Counted from the first letter of the stretch, positions 20,310 through 32,890 are shown. The stretch is DNA of 64,000 nt from Gigaspora margarita (GCA_009809945.1 WTPW01002743.1:1-64000), one strand, 5' to 3'. Translations and numbers: made by a program. Notes: a model not told the origin generated them from the sequence alone.

Positions 20310-21430
20310 GTACTGTGTATCGCCAGAATAGTAAGGTAACAGATTTTTACAGTAACACGCAATAGAAACCATAACAATTCCAACGCAATTAACTCAACCT
20401 TACCACATGTTGTGATTATTAGAATAAGAGCAAGTTTTGTATGAGAATATTTTACAGTAATTCATGGTATGATATAAATAATGATTTCATTGCAACTCAA
20501 CCTTAACTGCGCATTATGCGTCAAATAGGGTTGTGACAAAATTTTTTATAGTAATTCACGATAGAAATTACAGTAATTCCAATATAAACTATCACACCTT
20601 TTCATCATTACCAGTATAGCAAGTTTGTAACAAAATGTTTACAGTAACTTGCGTAACTCGCGATAGAAATTGTGATAATTCCAATGTAAACTAAATCAAT
20701 TGCATAAAAAATACAAGACAATTCAAATACAAACTACCTCAACTTTAACCAATACTGTGGTCACCAAATTAGCAAGTTTTTATAACAGAAGTTTTTACAA
20801 CAACTCATGTTAGAAATTACAATAATTCTAATATGATAATTTCAATGCAAACTAACTCGACCTTAATCATATACTTAGTTACTGGAATAGTGAGTAGGCT
20901 TTGCAACACGAAAGAATAAAACTTCAATGCAAACTAACTCAAACTTAACCACATAAAAATTAAAACAATTCTAATGCAAACTAACTCAAACTTAACCACA
21001 TAAAAATTAAAACAATTCTAATGCAAACTAATCAACCTTAATCACACTGTGGACTGTGGTCGCCAGAATAGTGGGTAAGTTCTACAGAATTTTTACGTAA
21101 TTTATAGTAGAAATCATGAAAATTCTAATGCAAACTTACATGGTTTTAACCACATACTGTGGTCATAGCAAATAATTTCTAAAACGAATATTTGTTATAT
21201 TTTCAGATCTTATTTTATGAGTAATTTTTGGCTTTTTTATATTTATTCAATGGGTTCCTCAAATATGGACCTCGTAAAAAATTACAAACTGATCAAATCG
21301 AAAAGAGTGATAATAAGTTCTGTAACAAAATGTTTTACAGTAACTCATGATAAAAATTATGGTAATTTATTGCAAAAATAACACAACTTTAACAACACAC
21401 CATGTATTACTAGAATAATGAGAAGATATT
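20310..21430 (+). repeat. Tandem array of the dispersed ~110-bp repeat
   Basis: About nine units of roughly 95-150 bp, each with CCAGAATAGNAAGT, TTTTACAGTAACTCATGATAG, AATTNCAATGCAAACTAACT and CAACCTTAACCACA. This is the reverse complement of the arrays at 660-1140 and 29520-30420. A perfect 49-bp sub-duplication lies near 20920-21015. Stops occur in all frames. Confidence 0.65.
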
Positions 21431-21966
21431 AGACCTGTTAACCAATTATCTGGATATCCATGCAATTACAGCTGGTATAAAAATTAGTGGACACGTGATG
21501 AATTTTCTAAATGTTGATAATTATTTTTTAGTTATAACAGTAGTTTTTTGATAATATAATTTTTAGATAGTATATTATTTTAGTATTTTTGGTCTGGCCA
21601 AAAATTATATTATCAAAAACTGTTCATATGGCCAATTTTTGTGTTTTTTTTTAGATCCTTGTCCATTATAACACTCAAAATTGCCAAATTTGGTTTAATT
21701 CTAGTCAAATTCACAGATTATTCAACCCTTGTAATAAGCTTTAACCTTGTTACAAGGACCAAAGAATCTGCAAATTTGGCAAATATTGCTTACCACTAAT
21801 TTCCAAATCAGTTGTAACTATATTTGTTGGCAAATCTGAATAAATCCCAAACCCAAAAAAAAATAATTGCTATTTATAAAAAATAAATCAAACAAATAAT
21901 CTTAAAATTTTACAAGAATATTATCTATAGCTATATATACTTTATTTATTTAAACAAAAATTATTA

Positions 21967-22079
21967 ATAAAATTTTTGAGCTATTAGTTCGGTCAGACTC
22001 TTTGGGTTTGTCTACTTTAAGTTGATTTAAAGTGGACAAACCCAAAGGTCTGGCCAAACTCATAGCTCAAAATTTTATT
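21967..22079. repeat. 113-bp near-perfect palindrome
   Basis: ATAAAATTTTTGAGCTATTA, GTCAGACTCTTTGGGTTTGT and CTACTTTAA are mirrored by TTAAAGTGGACAAACCCAAA, GGTCTGGCCAAACTCATAG and CTCAAAATTTTAT around 22023. It could be a small foldback element. Confidence 0.6.
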
Positions 22080-24430
22080 CATATACTTTATTTAAATAAG
22101 AGGTCAGACAGAACTGTTATCTGGTTATCCAGATATTTGTATAGTTAGCACATATCTGGATATTATAGATGGCTTATGAGTAATAACCTTTATCTGTAAG
22201 TTTTAAAAAGAATAATCCAGTAGGTATTTACAGATATTCGTGAGTATCTATAAGTATCCATTAATATTTGTAGGCATCAGTGGGTAACTGCAGATATCCA
22301 GATATAGATTATTTTTAGATTATAGGTGTTTTCTATTGCTCAATGCAGAGATAGCTTATTATTGAGTATTGTTAAAAAAAATTCACTCACATACCTGATT
22401 AATAAATTAAGTGCAATTAAAAATAGGTTTTGATGTACATTTGTACATAGGTACAGTACATATATATGTACTAGAACAGGACCAAAAAATCTTTATTATA
22501 GGCCCTCACTATAAAAATTTTAATTATATTTTTTGCAAATTAGGCTTTTTTCTAATTAAGAGTAAGGTACATAGATTATTTATCATATGATTTTAGTAGT
22601 ACAAAGATTTATATAGAAATTAAAAATGTGCTACTAATAAAACTTTTTATAGTTGTAATCAAATTTGACTAAAATTTTATAATATAAAACAAAATGCACA
22701 ATATAATAGTAAAATTTTAATAAACTATATATTTAAAAATTATCTCTTAGATTGTAACATAGGTAAATTTGCCTGCATATTTTAAAAATTTTAATAAAAT
22801 TTAAATATAGATTTTAGCTATATCTTTTCTAAGTAAAAAATATATTTGAGTTTTGTTTTAATAACTTTGTTATAAAATTTTTTTAAAATTATTAGAAAAC
22901 TTTAGTATAATCAAAGTTTAAAGTTCTTGTATTAGATTTTACTATTAAAATTTTTCTTTAGGTTTTCTTAAATTTTATATATTCCCATCTATAAAAAAAA
23001 CTTTTACTTCTAATACAAGTCTTAATTTTTCCATATAAATCATTAAAGTTGCAATAATAAAAATAGTCATCCTTTATATAAACTACAATATTGTCTTAAG
23101 AACTATAGCTTTAAAACTAAAATTAAATAAGATTATAGAGAAATTGTGATAAAATTTTTTTAAAAATTTTTTTCTTAAAGTTATCTATTTTAAACTTATA
23201 TATAACTTAAATTTTTTTTCTTACAATATGAAAACTAATTTTGCAATAAAGTAATCCTTATTTTCAAATATAATTGTACAAAGTTTTATTTAATTATCTT
23301 GGTATTTAAAAAAAGTAAATCAGAGCAATAAAAGTGCAAAAACTTGTTTATATTCTACTATAATCTAAGAGATACTTCTATATATCATAAAGTTTCCCTA
23401 GTTGACTCAAATTTTTTCTGTTACAAAAATGATTGGTCAATATCATATGATCATCATATGATTTTTGTAAACAACTTTTGAACCTAAAATTTAAATTGTT
23501 ATAACTTGATGAATATTTAACCAATTTTAATAAATTTGCTATTTTTAAAATCAGAAAAACCTGTTCTATAATTTTATTTAAAAGTTTTAAAACCAATTTG
23601 CTTAAAAAAAATTTACAAAATTTTAAAAAGAATAAATTAATACCATAAATTTTATATGTAATTTGCAATTTGTTCCCCCTATCCTTAAGTGAATTAGTTT
23701 TATGAACACCTTTAATAAGTTGATAATAATGCAAATCATTGTTTGGTCAGATAACTTATACAATAATTATATAATTAAAATGAGAATTATATAAATTTGC
23801 CATTATAAATCTATTGAGTCTTGAATTCTGTTGTCCTTATTTGTTTGCAAACAATATAAAATAATTATATAATATAGTATAATAAAATGAGATAACATTA
23901 TATTGGTACAGTAATAATTTTTTAATTAGTTTTTTGATTAGATAATGCTATGAAGCAGCATTTGCTAAATAATCAAAAAATTGTTATTGTACTAATATAG
24001 CTATATTGGTATTATAGTATGGCAGTTATTGATCATAATTGTACTATATATATTTTTTTAAAACTTCTTTATTTTATATAGTGCAATATAATATAAATAT
24101 GGATGGTGTATGCATCATACAAAATAACAAGCATAAATGACACAATAAAAAAAGTGATTTATAACTTAAATAGTGTAATACTTATGATCAATAGTGGCCA
24201 TGCTATAATAATATATATCATAAAAAGACTATCACTATGAGTAAAATATTTAAGTTATATGATAAATAATGATTATATAATAATAATATGAATCAGATTG
24301 TGACTAGTAACTTTTTGGTAATACATATATACAAATCTATTTATAGATAGTGACTAATTTTTTTTCAAATCATACAAGCCAATGACTTTACAAAGATTTA
24401 TAATTATTTGAATCTATTTAAAGTTGATTA
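22080..24430. other. Gene-free AT-rich stretch
   Basis: Repeated GATATCCAGATA-like words occur at 22100-22310. A 100-bp block at 23375-23475 resembles 5495-5590, sharing GATCATATGAT and TATATCATAAAGTTT. The 118-codon minus frame at 23378-23734 is Leu/Asn/Lys-rich and unrecognised. Nothing else stands out. Confidence 0.4.
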
Positions 24431-24617
24431 TACAGTTGCCTTTGTTAATATCAACCCTGTTAATATCAACCTAAGCCACAAAATGAATTTTTATAAATTT
24501 TTATATATTTAAAATTCCCTTATATATATCAACTTTAATATAATTCCCTCATTAATATCACTATCAACATAAATTAAACAAATTCAAATGGGTTGATATA
24601 AACGAGAATAGACTGTA
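24431..24617. mobile_element. TA-flanked MITE, Tc1/mariner-like ends
   Basis: TACAGTTGCCTTTGTTAATA with TCAACC at the left pairs with GGTTGATATAAACGAGAATA and GACTGTA at the right. TACAGT at both ends is typical of Tc1/mariner-derived MITEs. Confidence 0.55.
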
Positions 24618-25204
24618 TTTTCTAAATTTATAATAGTATTCGAATATTGTAATAGCAGGAGCCTATAATAAAGATTTTCTGGTTCTACTAGAACTTAGTA
24701 TAATTTAGTAGTATTAGCACTTAAGCTCTAGTATATACATATATACATATGTACAGTGGGGGACATATTATTATGGACACTTTTTGGGCAGCTGTCTCTC
24801 AAAATCGAGTAAGTAAACATAGCACAAAATTTATATCACATGACTAGCCAATCTATTGATACAACATACTAAAATTTAGTACAATTTCATTAGATTATGC
24901 TAGTGTTATGCAAAAGTTAGTAAAAGTTGCATTTTTGGGTTTGTACAAAAATCAATTTTCAGAATTTTTTGAATTTTTTTTTTAAAAAAAATTCACAAAA
25001 AATTGATTTTTTGCTCAAATTGGTTCAAATTTTGCTCAAATGTAGTGTGATACCAGGTCACATTATGCAATATAAAAAAAAGTATATTTGTATGACCAAT
25101 TAGTTTAAAAAAAACAAATGTGCATCTTAAATTTTTTCACAAAAAATGGGCATAAAGAAAGATTTAACAAAAAGTTAGTGAGGAGCTATAATTTATGGAC
25201 ACCA

Positions 25205-25900
25205 AAGAGGTAATTCACTTTGAACAATAGCAGCTTTGGTTGGTTGTAGTAAAAGTTTCGTGTGGAATATCATAAAACAGTACTTGAGTCAGGTACAGAA
25301 ATTCAAAAAAGGACTGGTTGAACAAAAACTCTAACATCTTTGGATCTTAAAAACCTTAAAGGCTTACCGTATTGTCACAAAATAAAGCACATGGGTGTTA
25401 TTTAGAGGTTTGGCCTGAATTAAGCTTAATTTAGGCTGAAATTTGTAATTTACCCCTGCACGTTATTTCACAACAATACAGTAGTCATAAATGGCAACCA
25501 CTGTCTCAGCCTTATACAAATAACCAACCTATACAATTGTCAAGCAAAAAAATAATTTTTGAGAGTACCATGTACTGTGCTTTGCACAGTTTGGGCTTGT
25601 TCTTATGTGTCGCCCCCAAAGCCTCTTATCATGACTAAGAATATAGAAAAAAGGTATAAATGGGCACTTGAATATCAGAAGTAGTGTGTTGTGATCAGAC
25701 GAGACATATATATATTGTTTTTTGGGTTCTCCAGATATGAACTAAATAAAAAATAGGTGTTAGTAATGTCATAGAGCTGGATGCTTTTGTAAAAAAATTG
25801 TAGTATAAAACACTACCAGAACTTTGCCACAGACAGTCACTAGTATCCCCAATTGGGTTGATGCTTGTATAGAATTTGGGAGCAGACCCATCAAATATTA
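25205..25900 (+). pseudogene. Tc1/mariner transposase remnant
   Basis: Short stretches in changing frames match the family: IAALVGCSKSFVWNIIKQY resembles the helix-turn-helix region, then ESGTEIQK, TKTLTSLDLKNLK, and after the inserted MITE CALHSLGL and CVAPKASYHD. There are several frameshifts and stops, and the three DDE/D catalytic acids cannot be followed. The 87-codon minus frame at 25695-25958 is antisense to it and not a gene. Confidence 0.7.
25365..25483. mobile_element. 119-bp MITE with TACCGTATTGT ends, copy 1
   Basis: TACCGTATTGTCACAAAATA at the left pairs with TTATTTCACAACAATACAGT at the right. GAATTAAGCTTAATTTAGGCT lies at the centre. It interrupts the transposase remnant. A second copy lies at 56984-57103. 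Confidence 0.75.
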
Positions 25901-26180
25901 TAATATAATTTGTTTTTTTTTTATATAAAAATGTAAAAAAAAAAAATAGAAAATGCAAAATCTTGGTTTTTATACAAATAAAAAATCAAATTTTTAGAAT
26001 TTTTTGTATCATTTCTGTGCAATGTAATAAAATTGTGTAAAATTTTAGTATGTTGAACATGAGATCAGGCAGTCATGTGATATAAATTTCATGCTGTGTT
26101 TGCTTACCTGATTTTGAGTGATGGCCATCCAAAAAGTTTCATAATAATATGTCCTCTACTGTACATGCTGATTCTATTTG

Positions 26181-26560
26181 TACATTATTTTTTTTTTGTT
26201 TTTTTTTTAAAAAAATTTATTTTTATTTTTTTTAATTTTCTTGATTTATTGATTTTTTTATTTTATTTTTTAATTTTATTTTTTAAGTTATTTTTTTTAG
26301 TTTATTTTTTTTTATTTGGTTTTTAATTATTTTTTATTTTTAACATTATATTTAGTTTTTTTTAGTTTTTTTTTATTTTTTTATTATTATTATTTTTTTA
26401 TTTTTTTATTTATTTGTTTTTTATTTTAAAAATTTTTTTACTTAATACTTATCTATTTTATTTTTTTATTTTTTTATAATTTTTTAATTTTAATTTTTTA
26501 TTTTTATATTTTTTAATTTCTTTTTAAATTATATATATATATATATTGAATTAATTTAAG
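26181..26560 (+). repeat. T-rich low-complexity tract
   Basis: About 380 bp of TTTTTATTTTTT-type sequence with almost no G or C. The frame at 26096-26326 (Phe/Leu-rich) results from this composition. Confidence 0.85.
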
Positions 26561-26997
26561 ATTTACTAGTAGTAAAATTTATTATAATATGTTATATATA
26601 TGTTAGGATCTGTATATACATTACTTTTTTACTAACTGTTTTTGTTTTTTTATAGCCTTACTAGCATCATATATATTCAAAAATAAGTACTACCTAAAAT
26701 AAGCTACCCCTGATTTTTTTTCAAAAATCTTAAAAAACCATTAGCAGTTGCTATATGTAAAAGTAAATTTTACTAAGTAAACCTCAAAAGTGCTATTAAG
26801 TAAACTTGTTCAGAGCATCAAAATACACTTATAGTAAAAATTTGGTAGCATTTGGACAACTTTTATTAGTATATTTTTCAATTTTTCAAAAAATTCAAAA
26901 ATTTAACAATAAGCTACCTCATAATTTTTTATGTAATTTTTTGCCCAAAAAAGGTAGTTTATTTTCAGACACATATAGTATATATTGTTAAGCTATA

Positions 26998-27745
26998 TAT
27001 GGGTTGAGTTAGTAAAAAAGAAACAAATTATATTTAGTAAAATTTTTTTAATTTTAAATTAAAATATCTTAACAAGTATTTAGTATCAAATTTGCTAAAA
27101 AGTTTTTTTTTATTTTAATCTTGAAATTATATAAAATTAATATAAAAAATTTATTAAATTTATTAAGGGTAGAGGGTATATAGATTATTTCTATTAATAA
27201 ATGTATTACAAAAATATTTTACTGTGAATTTAAAAGTTGCTACATATAAAAGTTATTTTTTTTACTAAATATATTGATATTTATGCACTAAATAAAATTG
27301 TTTGTAATAAAAAATTGTCATATTCTAAAAATTTCATTAATTTTGAATAAAATTTGATAAAGTTTTTATAGTAACAACTTTTGTGGGGACCAGGTCTATT
27401 CTGCAGGGGCCACACAAATTGGCCAATCAAATCACATATAACAATAAGTAAAATAGGGCCGTGAAGTTAAAAATAGCTATATCTTATGTTATATTAGGCC
27501 AATTTTAAAGATTCAAATACTGTTAGAATCAGAAAAACCTCTTTTACAATTTTATCTAAAAATTTAATATGGTTACTTAATAAAAATTTTCTTTATTATT
27601 AAATATAAAATTTTTAGTAACTAGTTTATTAATAGAAATGATCTATATACCCTCTACCCTTAAAATAGTTGTTAAAATATTTATGCTTAAAATCTAGAAA
27701 ACTTTTGCTTAGGAAATATTTGTTCCTTTTCTATTAATTTAACTC
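26998..27745. mobile_element. Foldback element of the GGGGTGAGT family, split copy
   Basis: The left half (GGGTTGAGTTAGTAAAAAAG and GTAAAATTTTTTTAATTTT) and the right half (AATAGTTGTTAAAATATTTA to TTGTTCCTTTTCTATTAATT) match the complete copies at 31132 and 57679. The halves are separated by the 27168-27659 element, which explains the 750-bp span. Confidence 0.65.
27168..27659. mobile_element. Nested element with TTAA target (piggyBac/Kolobok-like)
   Basis: GGGTAGAGGGTATATAGATT and ATTTCTATTAATAA at the left pair with TTATTAATAGAAATGATCTA and TATACCCTCTACCC at the right. TTAA lies on both sides, and removing the element plus one TTAA restores the host sequence seen at 57679-57925. A TTAA target is used by piggyBac and Kolobok families. 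It has no transposase. Confidence 0.7.
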
Positions 27746-27750
27746 TAAAT

Positions 27751-28415
27751 TGTTATTCTATATCCACTTCTTTAAAGATAGTAGATAACTAGATGATCTT
27801 AAATAGTGAACACTTTGTGTAATCTCACTTGTTACTGTGATATATCTAAGTGGACCCCAGACATCTAGTATAGAGGTCATACTTGAAATTTTTCAGCAAA
27901 AACACCTAAAATTTAAGAAGCAAAAAACAGTTTTTGGCAATTATCTTGGCATCCAGTAGTCGAATTTGAATGAACTTTTTTTAAAAATGAAGCACTTAGT
28001 AAGGCACATCTAACAAAAAAAGTTTATCTAATTCTGATTACTAGATTAGAAGTTATTAAAGTAAATAGATTTTGTTATTTTTAGCTATTAGGTCAAAATT
28101 GGCCAAAATCTAGTTATGACCTATATGAGAGATGTCCGGGGTCCTTATCTAAGTTAGAAGGCATTTTTAACAAAACTTAACAAAGAGATTTAAGGCAATA
28201 TGCAAATACAAAAAAGGCTACAATTAAAAGTAGATGAGAATACTAGTAATTGTTTAATTAGATAATAAATAATTGTATTTATTAGTAAAAGAGTATGAAA
28301 ACTCGAAGTTGAACTAGGGGACCATATTGGCTACCTTAGTTTTTCACAAAATATAATAAACTGTATCTATTATATGTGCAATATATGCTATATTTACTAC
28401 TAATAAAATATATAG
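27751..28415 (+). mobile_element. LTR fragment, 5' part
   Basis: TGTTATTCTATATCCACTTC starts a region colinear with the solo LTR at 53697-54375 for its first 360 bp or so, including CAGTGAACACTTTGTGTAA and the AATAAAATATATAGTA block. The match stops near 28415. The rest of the LTR appears at 31383-31915. The 63-codon minus frame at 28344-28535 is incidental. Confidence 0.6.
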
Positions 28416-28763
28416 TACAAGTGAAAATGGGGGCGCCACCAGTGCTCCTACTATTTGTTTTTTATATATTATAAAAATTTGGACATAAATTTTCTTATAT
28501 TTTTTTCTATACGGTATTAGTATTTTTCTACACATTTGTTAGTGTTTTTTATTTTGAAACTCAACAGTAATTGCAACCCAAGACCTACAATTTGGGTTCA
28601 AAACCTCTTGAAGCTAAAATATATATATAACATATGAACTAATAAATGAAAACTTTTTTGCATCAATCAAATAAATAAAGTAACTACAAACTAAACTACT
28701 TTCTTTAATAGCATCATTCATTATTAAATCTGGAATAAACATTTACCCTGTATAACCTATGCT
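28416..28763. other. Gene-free stretch
   Basis: A G+C-richer word (GGGGGCGCCACCAGTGCTCC at 28428-28447) marks the point where LTR similarity ends. No gene or repeat recognised. Confidence 0.35.
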
Positions 28764-28941
28764 AGGACCCCAAAATATACATAGATAGGTCAGGTATGAG
28801 TTTGCTTATTTTTGGGTTTTTTTGTGCAGATCTTTTCTATTTATAGTAATTTTTGCTTATTTTTGAGGTTTTTTCTGCAGATTATTCCTTTTTAGTAATT
28901 TTATAATTAACCTGACCTATCTATGTATATTTTGGGGTCCT
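28764..28941. mobile_element. MITE with AGGACCCCAAAATATAC ends and 8-bp duplication
   Basis: AGGACCCCAAAATATACATA with GATAGGTCAGG at the left is mirrored exactly by the right end. CCTATGCT (28756-28763) and CCTATGTT (28942-28949) flank it, 7 of 8 bases identical, suggesting an 8-bp target duplication. The interior has two copies of TTTTTGCTTATTTTTG. Confidence 0.65.
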
Positions 28942-28949
28942 CCTATGTT

Positions 28950-29519
28950 ACACTCAAACCTAATTTACGTATGTCCAAGTATTGCTTTTTCAAACCTAGG
29001 CATAATAATGTCATACTTAAGGTCCTCTTAATTCTCAATCTTTCTATTTCTACTTTACCTACTCTTGAATTATTGCAGTTGAACTACTGCCTGGCACCAG
29101 ATTTCATGCGATATCTATTATTTACTTTCTGAATTGGAGTTTCATATTAGGTATTTTCAATTATTTATGCAGTATTGATTTAATTATTATAACTATTTTT
29201 ATATTTACTGACTAATTAATGAAAATAAATAAATCCTTAGATTAATAAGCATTCTTATATTCACATATTACATTATCGAGAATGAAATAAATTAAAATAG
29301 TAAATATTCATAAAATTTGATTATCTTATTCTAAATATTATAGTTATTGGATGCAAAAAGTGGCTATAAAATAATTTGATAATACATGCTCAAATAATAA
29401 AATAAAATAAATTACAAATTTCTATTATTAAGATTTAAATATTGCATTTAATACTGTAAAGAACTTAGATAAAACCTACTTCTATGCATATAGATTGAGT
29501 TGGTTGTATTCATGATGTT
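28950..29519. other. Gene-free AT-rich stretch
   Basis: Nothing beyond short frames; the 69-codon frame at 28923-29132 starts inside the preceding element. Confidence 0.4.
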
Positions 29520-30420
29520 TTTTTGTATAATAATCTTCTAATGACTACAATATGTAGTTAAAGTTGAATTAATTTGTATTTAATTTATCATAGTTTCTAG
29601 TATAAATTATTGTAATTAATATTGTTAAGAAATTTACTCATGATTCAGTTCCATATAATAATTAATTGAGTTGGTGGTGTAGAAATTATTGTAATTTCTA
29701 TTAGGAGTTACTGCAAAACAATCTATTACAGAATTTATTCACTAATACAATACACAATGATTAAGGTTAAAAATTAGCTGTATTGAAATTATTATTACAA
29801 AAAATAATCTGTTATAGAACTTATTTGCTATTCTGGCACTGCTATTGAAGTTAAGATCAAGTTAGTTTGCTTTGGAATTTTCATAATTTCACTTTAAGAT
29901 ACTGTAAATTTTGTTACAGAACTTATTCGCTATTCCAGTATATAGTTAAGTAAATTTGTATTGAAATTAGCATGATTTCTACACATATGTAGTTAAAATT
30001 AAGTTAATTTGTATTTATATTATTATAAGATATTATAAAACTTACTTGCTATTCTAGTAACCCAACACATGATTAATATTGAGTTAGTTTGCATTAGAAT
30101 TTCACTTTCTGTAAAAAAATTTTTGCTACAAAACTTACTTGCTATTCTAGTAACATATAATTCGTAGTTAAGTAGTTTATAATGAACTCTATCATGAGTT
30201 ACCATAAACCATTTTATTACCAAACTTAAAATTTTAGTGACCACAATACACAAGGTAAGAAGTTTGCATTGTATAGCATTCTGTTACAGACCTTGCTATT
30301 TTAGTGATATGTAGCATATAGTTCGAGTGTTTGTACTCAAATTATTATACTTTCTGAGTTACTGTGAAAAAAAATCCTTACTTTCTAGTAATATATAGTT
30401 TGTAGTTCGTTAACGCATAT
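29520..30420 (-). repeat. Tandem array of the dispersed ~110-bp repeat
   Basis: About eight units with TTAAGTTAGTTTGTATTGAA, GATTTCTA, GAGTTACTGTAAAA, TGTTACAGAACTTACTTGCT and ATTCTAGTAA. Same orientation as 660-1140, opposite to 20310-21430. The minus frame at 30023-30253 is repeat-derived. Confidence 0.6.
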
Positions 30421-31131
30421 TTGTAATATTATCCTTATCCTAGTGAATAATATCAGATTCATAAATATACGTAATATGAGAAAGCCCATTTAAAAATCAT
30501 AAATAGTTAATAACTGAATTATGATATTAATATCACAATACTGCAATAATTACAGGTTTGACGATCACAAGAATATCGTAATAATTATTTGAATTGAATA
30601 AAAAAACTCACACAATCAGGTGACCATAAAGTAAATTATATGCATTTCGTTATCCTATTTATCGAAAATACATCATATATAAAGGGTACATTTGTATAAA
30701 CAGCCATTGAGAAAAATACTTTATATGCACAAACATTCAAGGTTAGCCAATCATATCGTATAAAGAGTAGATATAATGTGCATGAATGGCTATAATTTTA
30801 TATTAGTTTGATTGAAAGGTTATCATTTTTATCTGGTTAATCTAATTTTAGTTAGTGATATCGCAAATCCATCAATTTTAGTTAATGTTATAATTAATTT
30901 TACTAAAATTATATTAATCGATATACAATACAACAATAATCTAATTTTAAAAAATTATACATATCATAGTCATTTTTATCAGATTAAACTAATTTAGTTA
31001 GAGTCATTTGCAAATTCTACAAACAGTTTAACAAACAATTCCACAAACACAAATCATCAAATCAACCAATCAAATTAGATAAAGTGTACATTTGCATGAA
31101 CAGGCATAATTTTATATTAGTTTGATATATA
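30421..31131. other. Gene-free AT-rich stretch
   Basis: The block TTTTATATTAGTTTGAT with GTGCATGAATGGC is loosely duplicated (30780-30815 and 31090-31125). No gene. Confidence 0.35.
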
Positions 31132-31379
31132 GGGGTGAGTCAGTAGAAAAGGGACAAATCATTTTTAGTAAAATTTTTTTAATTTTTAAATTTAAATATC
31201 TTAACAACTATTTAATCAAATTTGCTAAAAAAATTTTTATTTTAATCTTGAAATTATATAGGATTAAAATAAAAAAAAAATTATTAAATTTATTAAGATA
31301 GTTGTTAAGAAATTTAAGTTTAAAGTCAAGAAAACTTTTACTTAGAAAAAATTTGTCCCTTTTCTATTGACTCACCCCC
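31132..31379. mobile_element. Foldback MITE of the GGGGTGAGT family
   Basis: GGGGTGAGTCAGTAGAAAAG with GGACAAATCATTTTTAGTAA at the left pairs with TTGTCCCTTTTCTATTGACT and CACCCC at the right; the whole element is close to a palindrome. Related copies lie at 26998-27745 and 57679-57925. Confidence 0.7.
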
Positions 31380-31382
31380 ATA

Positions 31383-31915
31383 TAATAGAAATATAATATA
31401 TAAAATAAATAATATATGTATAATATGAAATATATAATAAATATACTATAAAAATAACATATTTTATAAATGCTATATATGCACTTTTTCTCATAGTAAA
31501 TTACCTGGCCAATCAGATTGCAAATCCTATACTTGATTGGTAATTGTTTCTAATCTTGGCAACCAGTAGTTATACAAAAACAATTTATTGCACGGGTCTT
31601 ATATGACAACCTGTGCTTTTTTCATTTACTTATTGGCACAGGATTGTTACGTCAGACACTATGCAATAAGATAGTTATTATATGGGTATGTGGAATAACC
31701 CATTACACACACAGGTTCATATTTAAATCCTATGTCTTCAGCATGGAATATGAACCCGTGTATAACTGGGTTATTCACTACAACCCATACAATAACTATA
31801 ATTTATAGCTCTTTAGAACTATCTCAATGAGCTGAGTTGAATGGTAGTTGTTTTATCAAATTTCAAGTACTATATTTCAAGTTATACCTATTTTGTGTAT
31901 TTTTATAGGTTAACA
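31383..31915 (+). mobile_element. LTR fragment, 3' part, with a small foldback inside
   Basis: Colinear with the last 300 bp of the solo LTR at 53697-54375 (CCAATCAGATTGCAAATCCT, GGCAACCAGTAGTTATACA, CTCTTTAGAAC, then GTTAACA at 31909-31915). It is interrupted at about 31590-31800, where 31671-31798 is a foldback with arms TAGTTATTATATGGGTATGT and AATAACCCATTACACAC. Confidence 0.55.
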
Positions 31916-32146
31916 ATATATATATATATTCTATTATATTTCTTACTACTGTACTAAGTAGCTTTTTTAGAGCTGTCTAGAACCCCAGATATCTATAATA
32001 TAGATTTTTTTTAGCAAATTGGACCAAATTTGGTTAAAGGTTCAAATTTAAATTTAGCAAATTAGACAATAGTTTCATTTTTTAGTTTTGGCAAAATAGT
32101 TGAATTTTCGTTTTATTATAATTTTTTTTTGTCAAATTATCCTATT
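31916..32146. other. Gene-free stretch
   Basis: AT-rich, with a short AT run just after the LTR end. Nothing else seen. Confidence 0.35.
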
Positions 32147-32890
32147 TTTGGAAAGTATAAGTAAAAAAGCTGACAATACTATTTACATAAAATTTTATTA
32201 AGACAATCTTTGAATTATTACCTAATATTGTAAAATAAGCAAAAAATATTAGTTTCATAAGATAACTTTTAATATTTATTATTTAAATTTGCTTTTATAG
32301 TCAAAATAAACCTTTCAAAATGTATATAAAAAAGTGATTTACAAAGAAATATTGGTATTTTCAAATAAAAAAAGCTATTCTGGAATGAAAATTAAACCAA
32401 ATAACTTGAAATTTTAAAAAATAAAATTTTATTCAGTTATCTATTACTTTTAATAGTGCACAGTAACATGTTTCATTTAAACTTGTAAAAATCCGAATGA
32501 GTACTATAATTTTTTCATCATCTTTATTACAGAAAATTTAAATCTAAAAGCTAAATGAAAAATATAGATATCTTTGTTAATATTTGTTTATTTTTAAAAA
32601 AATTTCAACTAAAAATAGCTAAATTTCATATCTATTAACTTATTTAATAGCATATTGGAGATTTATTTTGGTAAAGCTTTTTTGGATATATGTAATTTGA
32701 GTGAAAACTTACAAAAACATAGATATCTGAATTTACAGATATATTTGTAAGTTTCTAATATTTTTCTATAAAATTAAGATTCTATTAGTTGAAGATATGC
32801 ATTTCAAGTTTGATTAGTAAAAGTTTGTAAGTTAAAATAGTAAAATTTTTTACAAATTATCACTAAATAGTGATTATACAAGAAATATTT
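32147..32890 (+). repeat. ~0.75-kb dispersed repeat, copy 1
   Basis: Colinear with 37165-38270. Shared words include GTGATTTACAAAGAAATATT, AAAAAGCTATTCTGGAATGA and CACTTTTAATAGTGCACA. It has no coding frame and no visible ends. Confidence 0.65.

Larger units (their letters stand above)
24754..26161 (+). mobile_element. Fossil Tc1/mariner transposon, 1.4 kb
   Basis: CAGTGGGGGACATATTATTA with TGGACACTTTTTGG at the left pairs with CATAATAATATGTCCTCTAC and TG at the right, with inverted similarity for about 200 bp. TA flanks both ends (24752-24753 and 26162-26163). CAGTG ends, a TA target and decayed transposase between them (25205-25900) identify the superfamily. A small MITE sits in the transposase region. 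No intact frame remains, so it is inactive. Confidence 0.8.

Noticed and set aside
25695..25958. 87-codon minus frame
   Set aside because: Antisense to the decayed Tc1/mariner transposase and of unusual composition.
26096..26326. Phe/Leu-rich 76-codon frame that resembles a membrane protein
   Set aside because: It is a product of a T-rich low-complexity tract.
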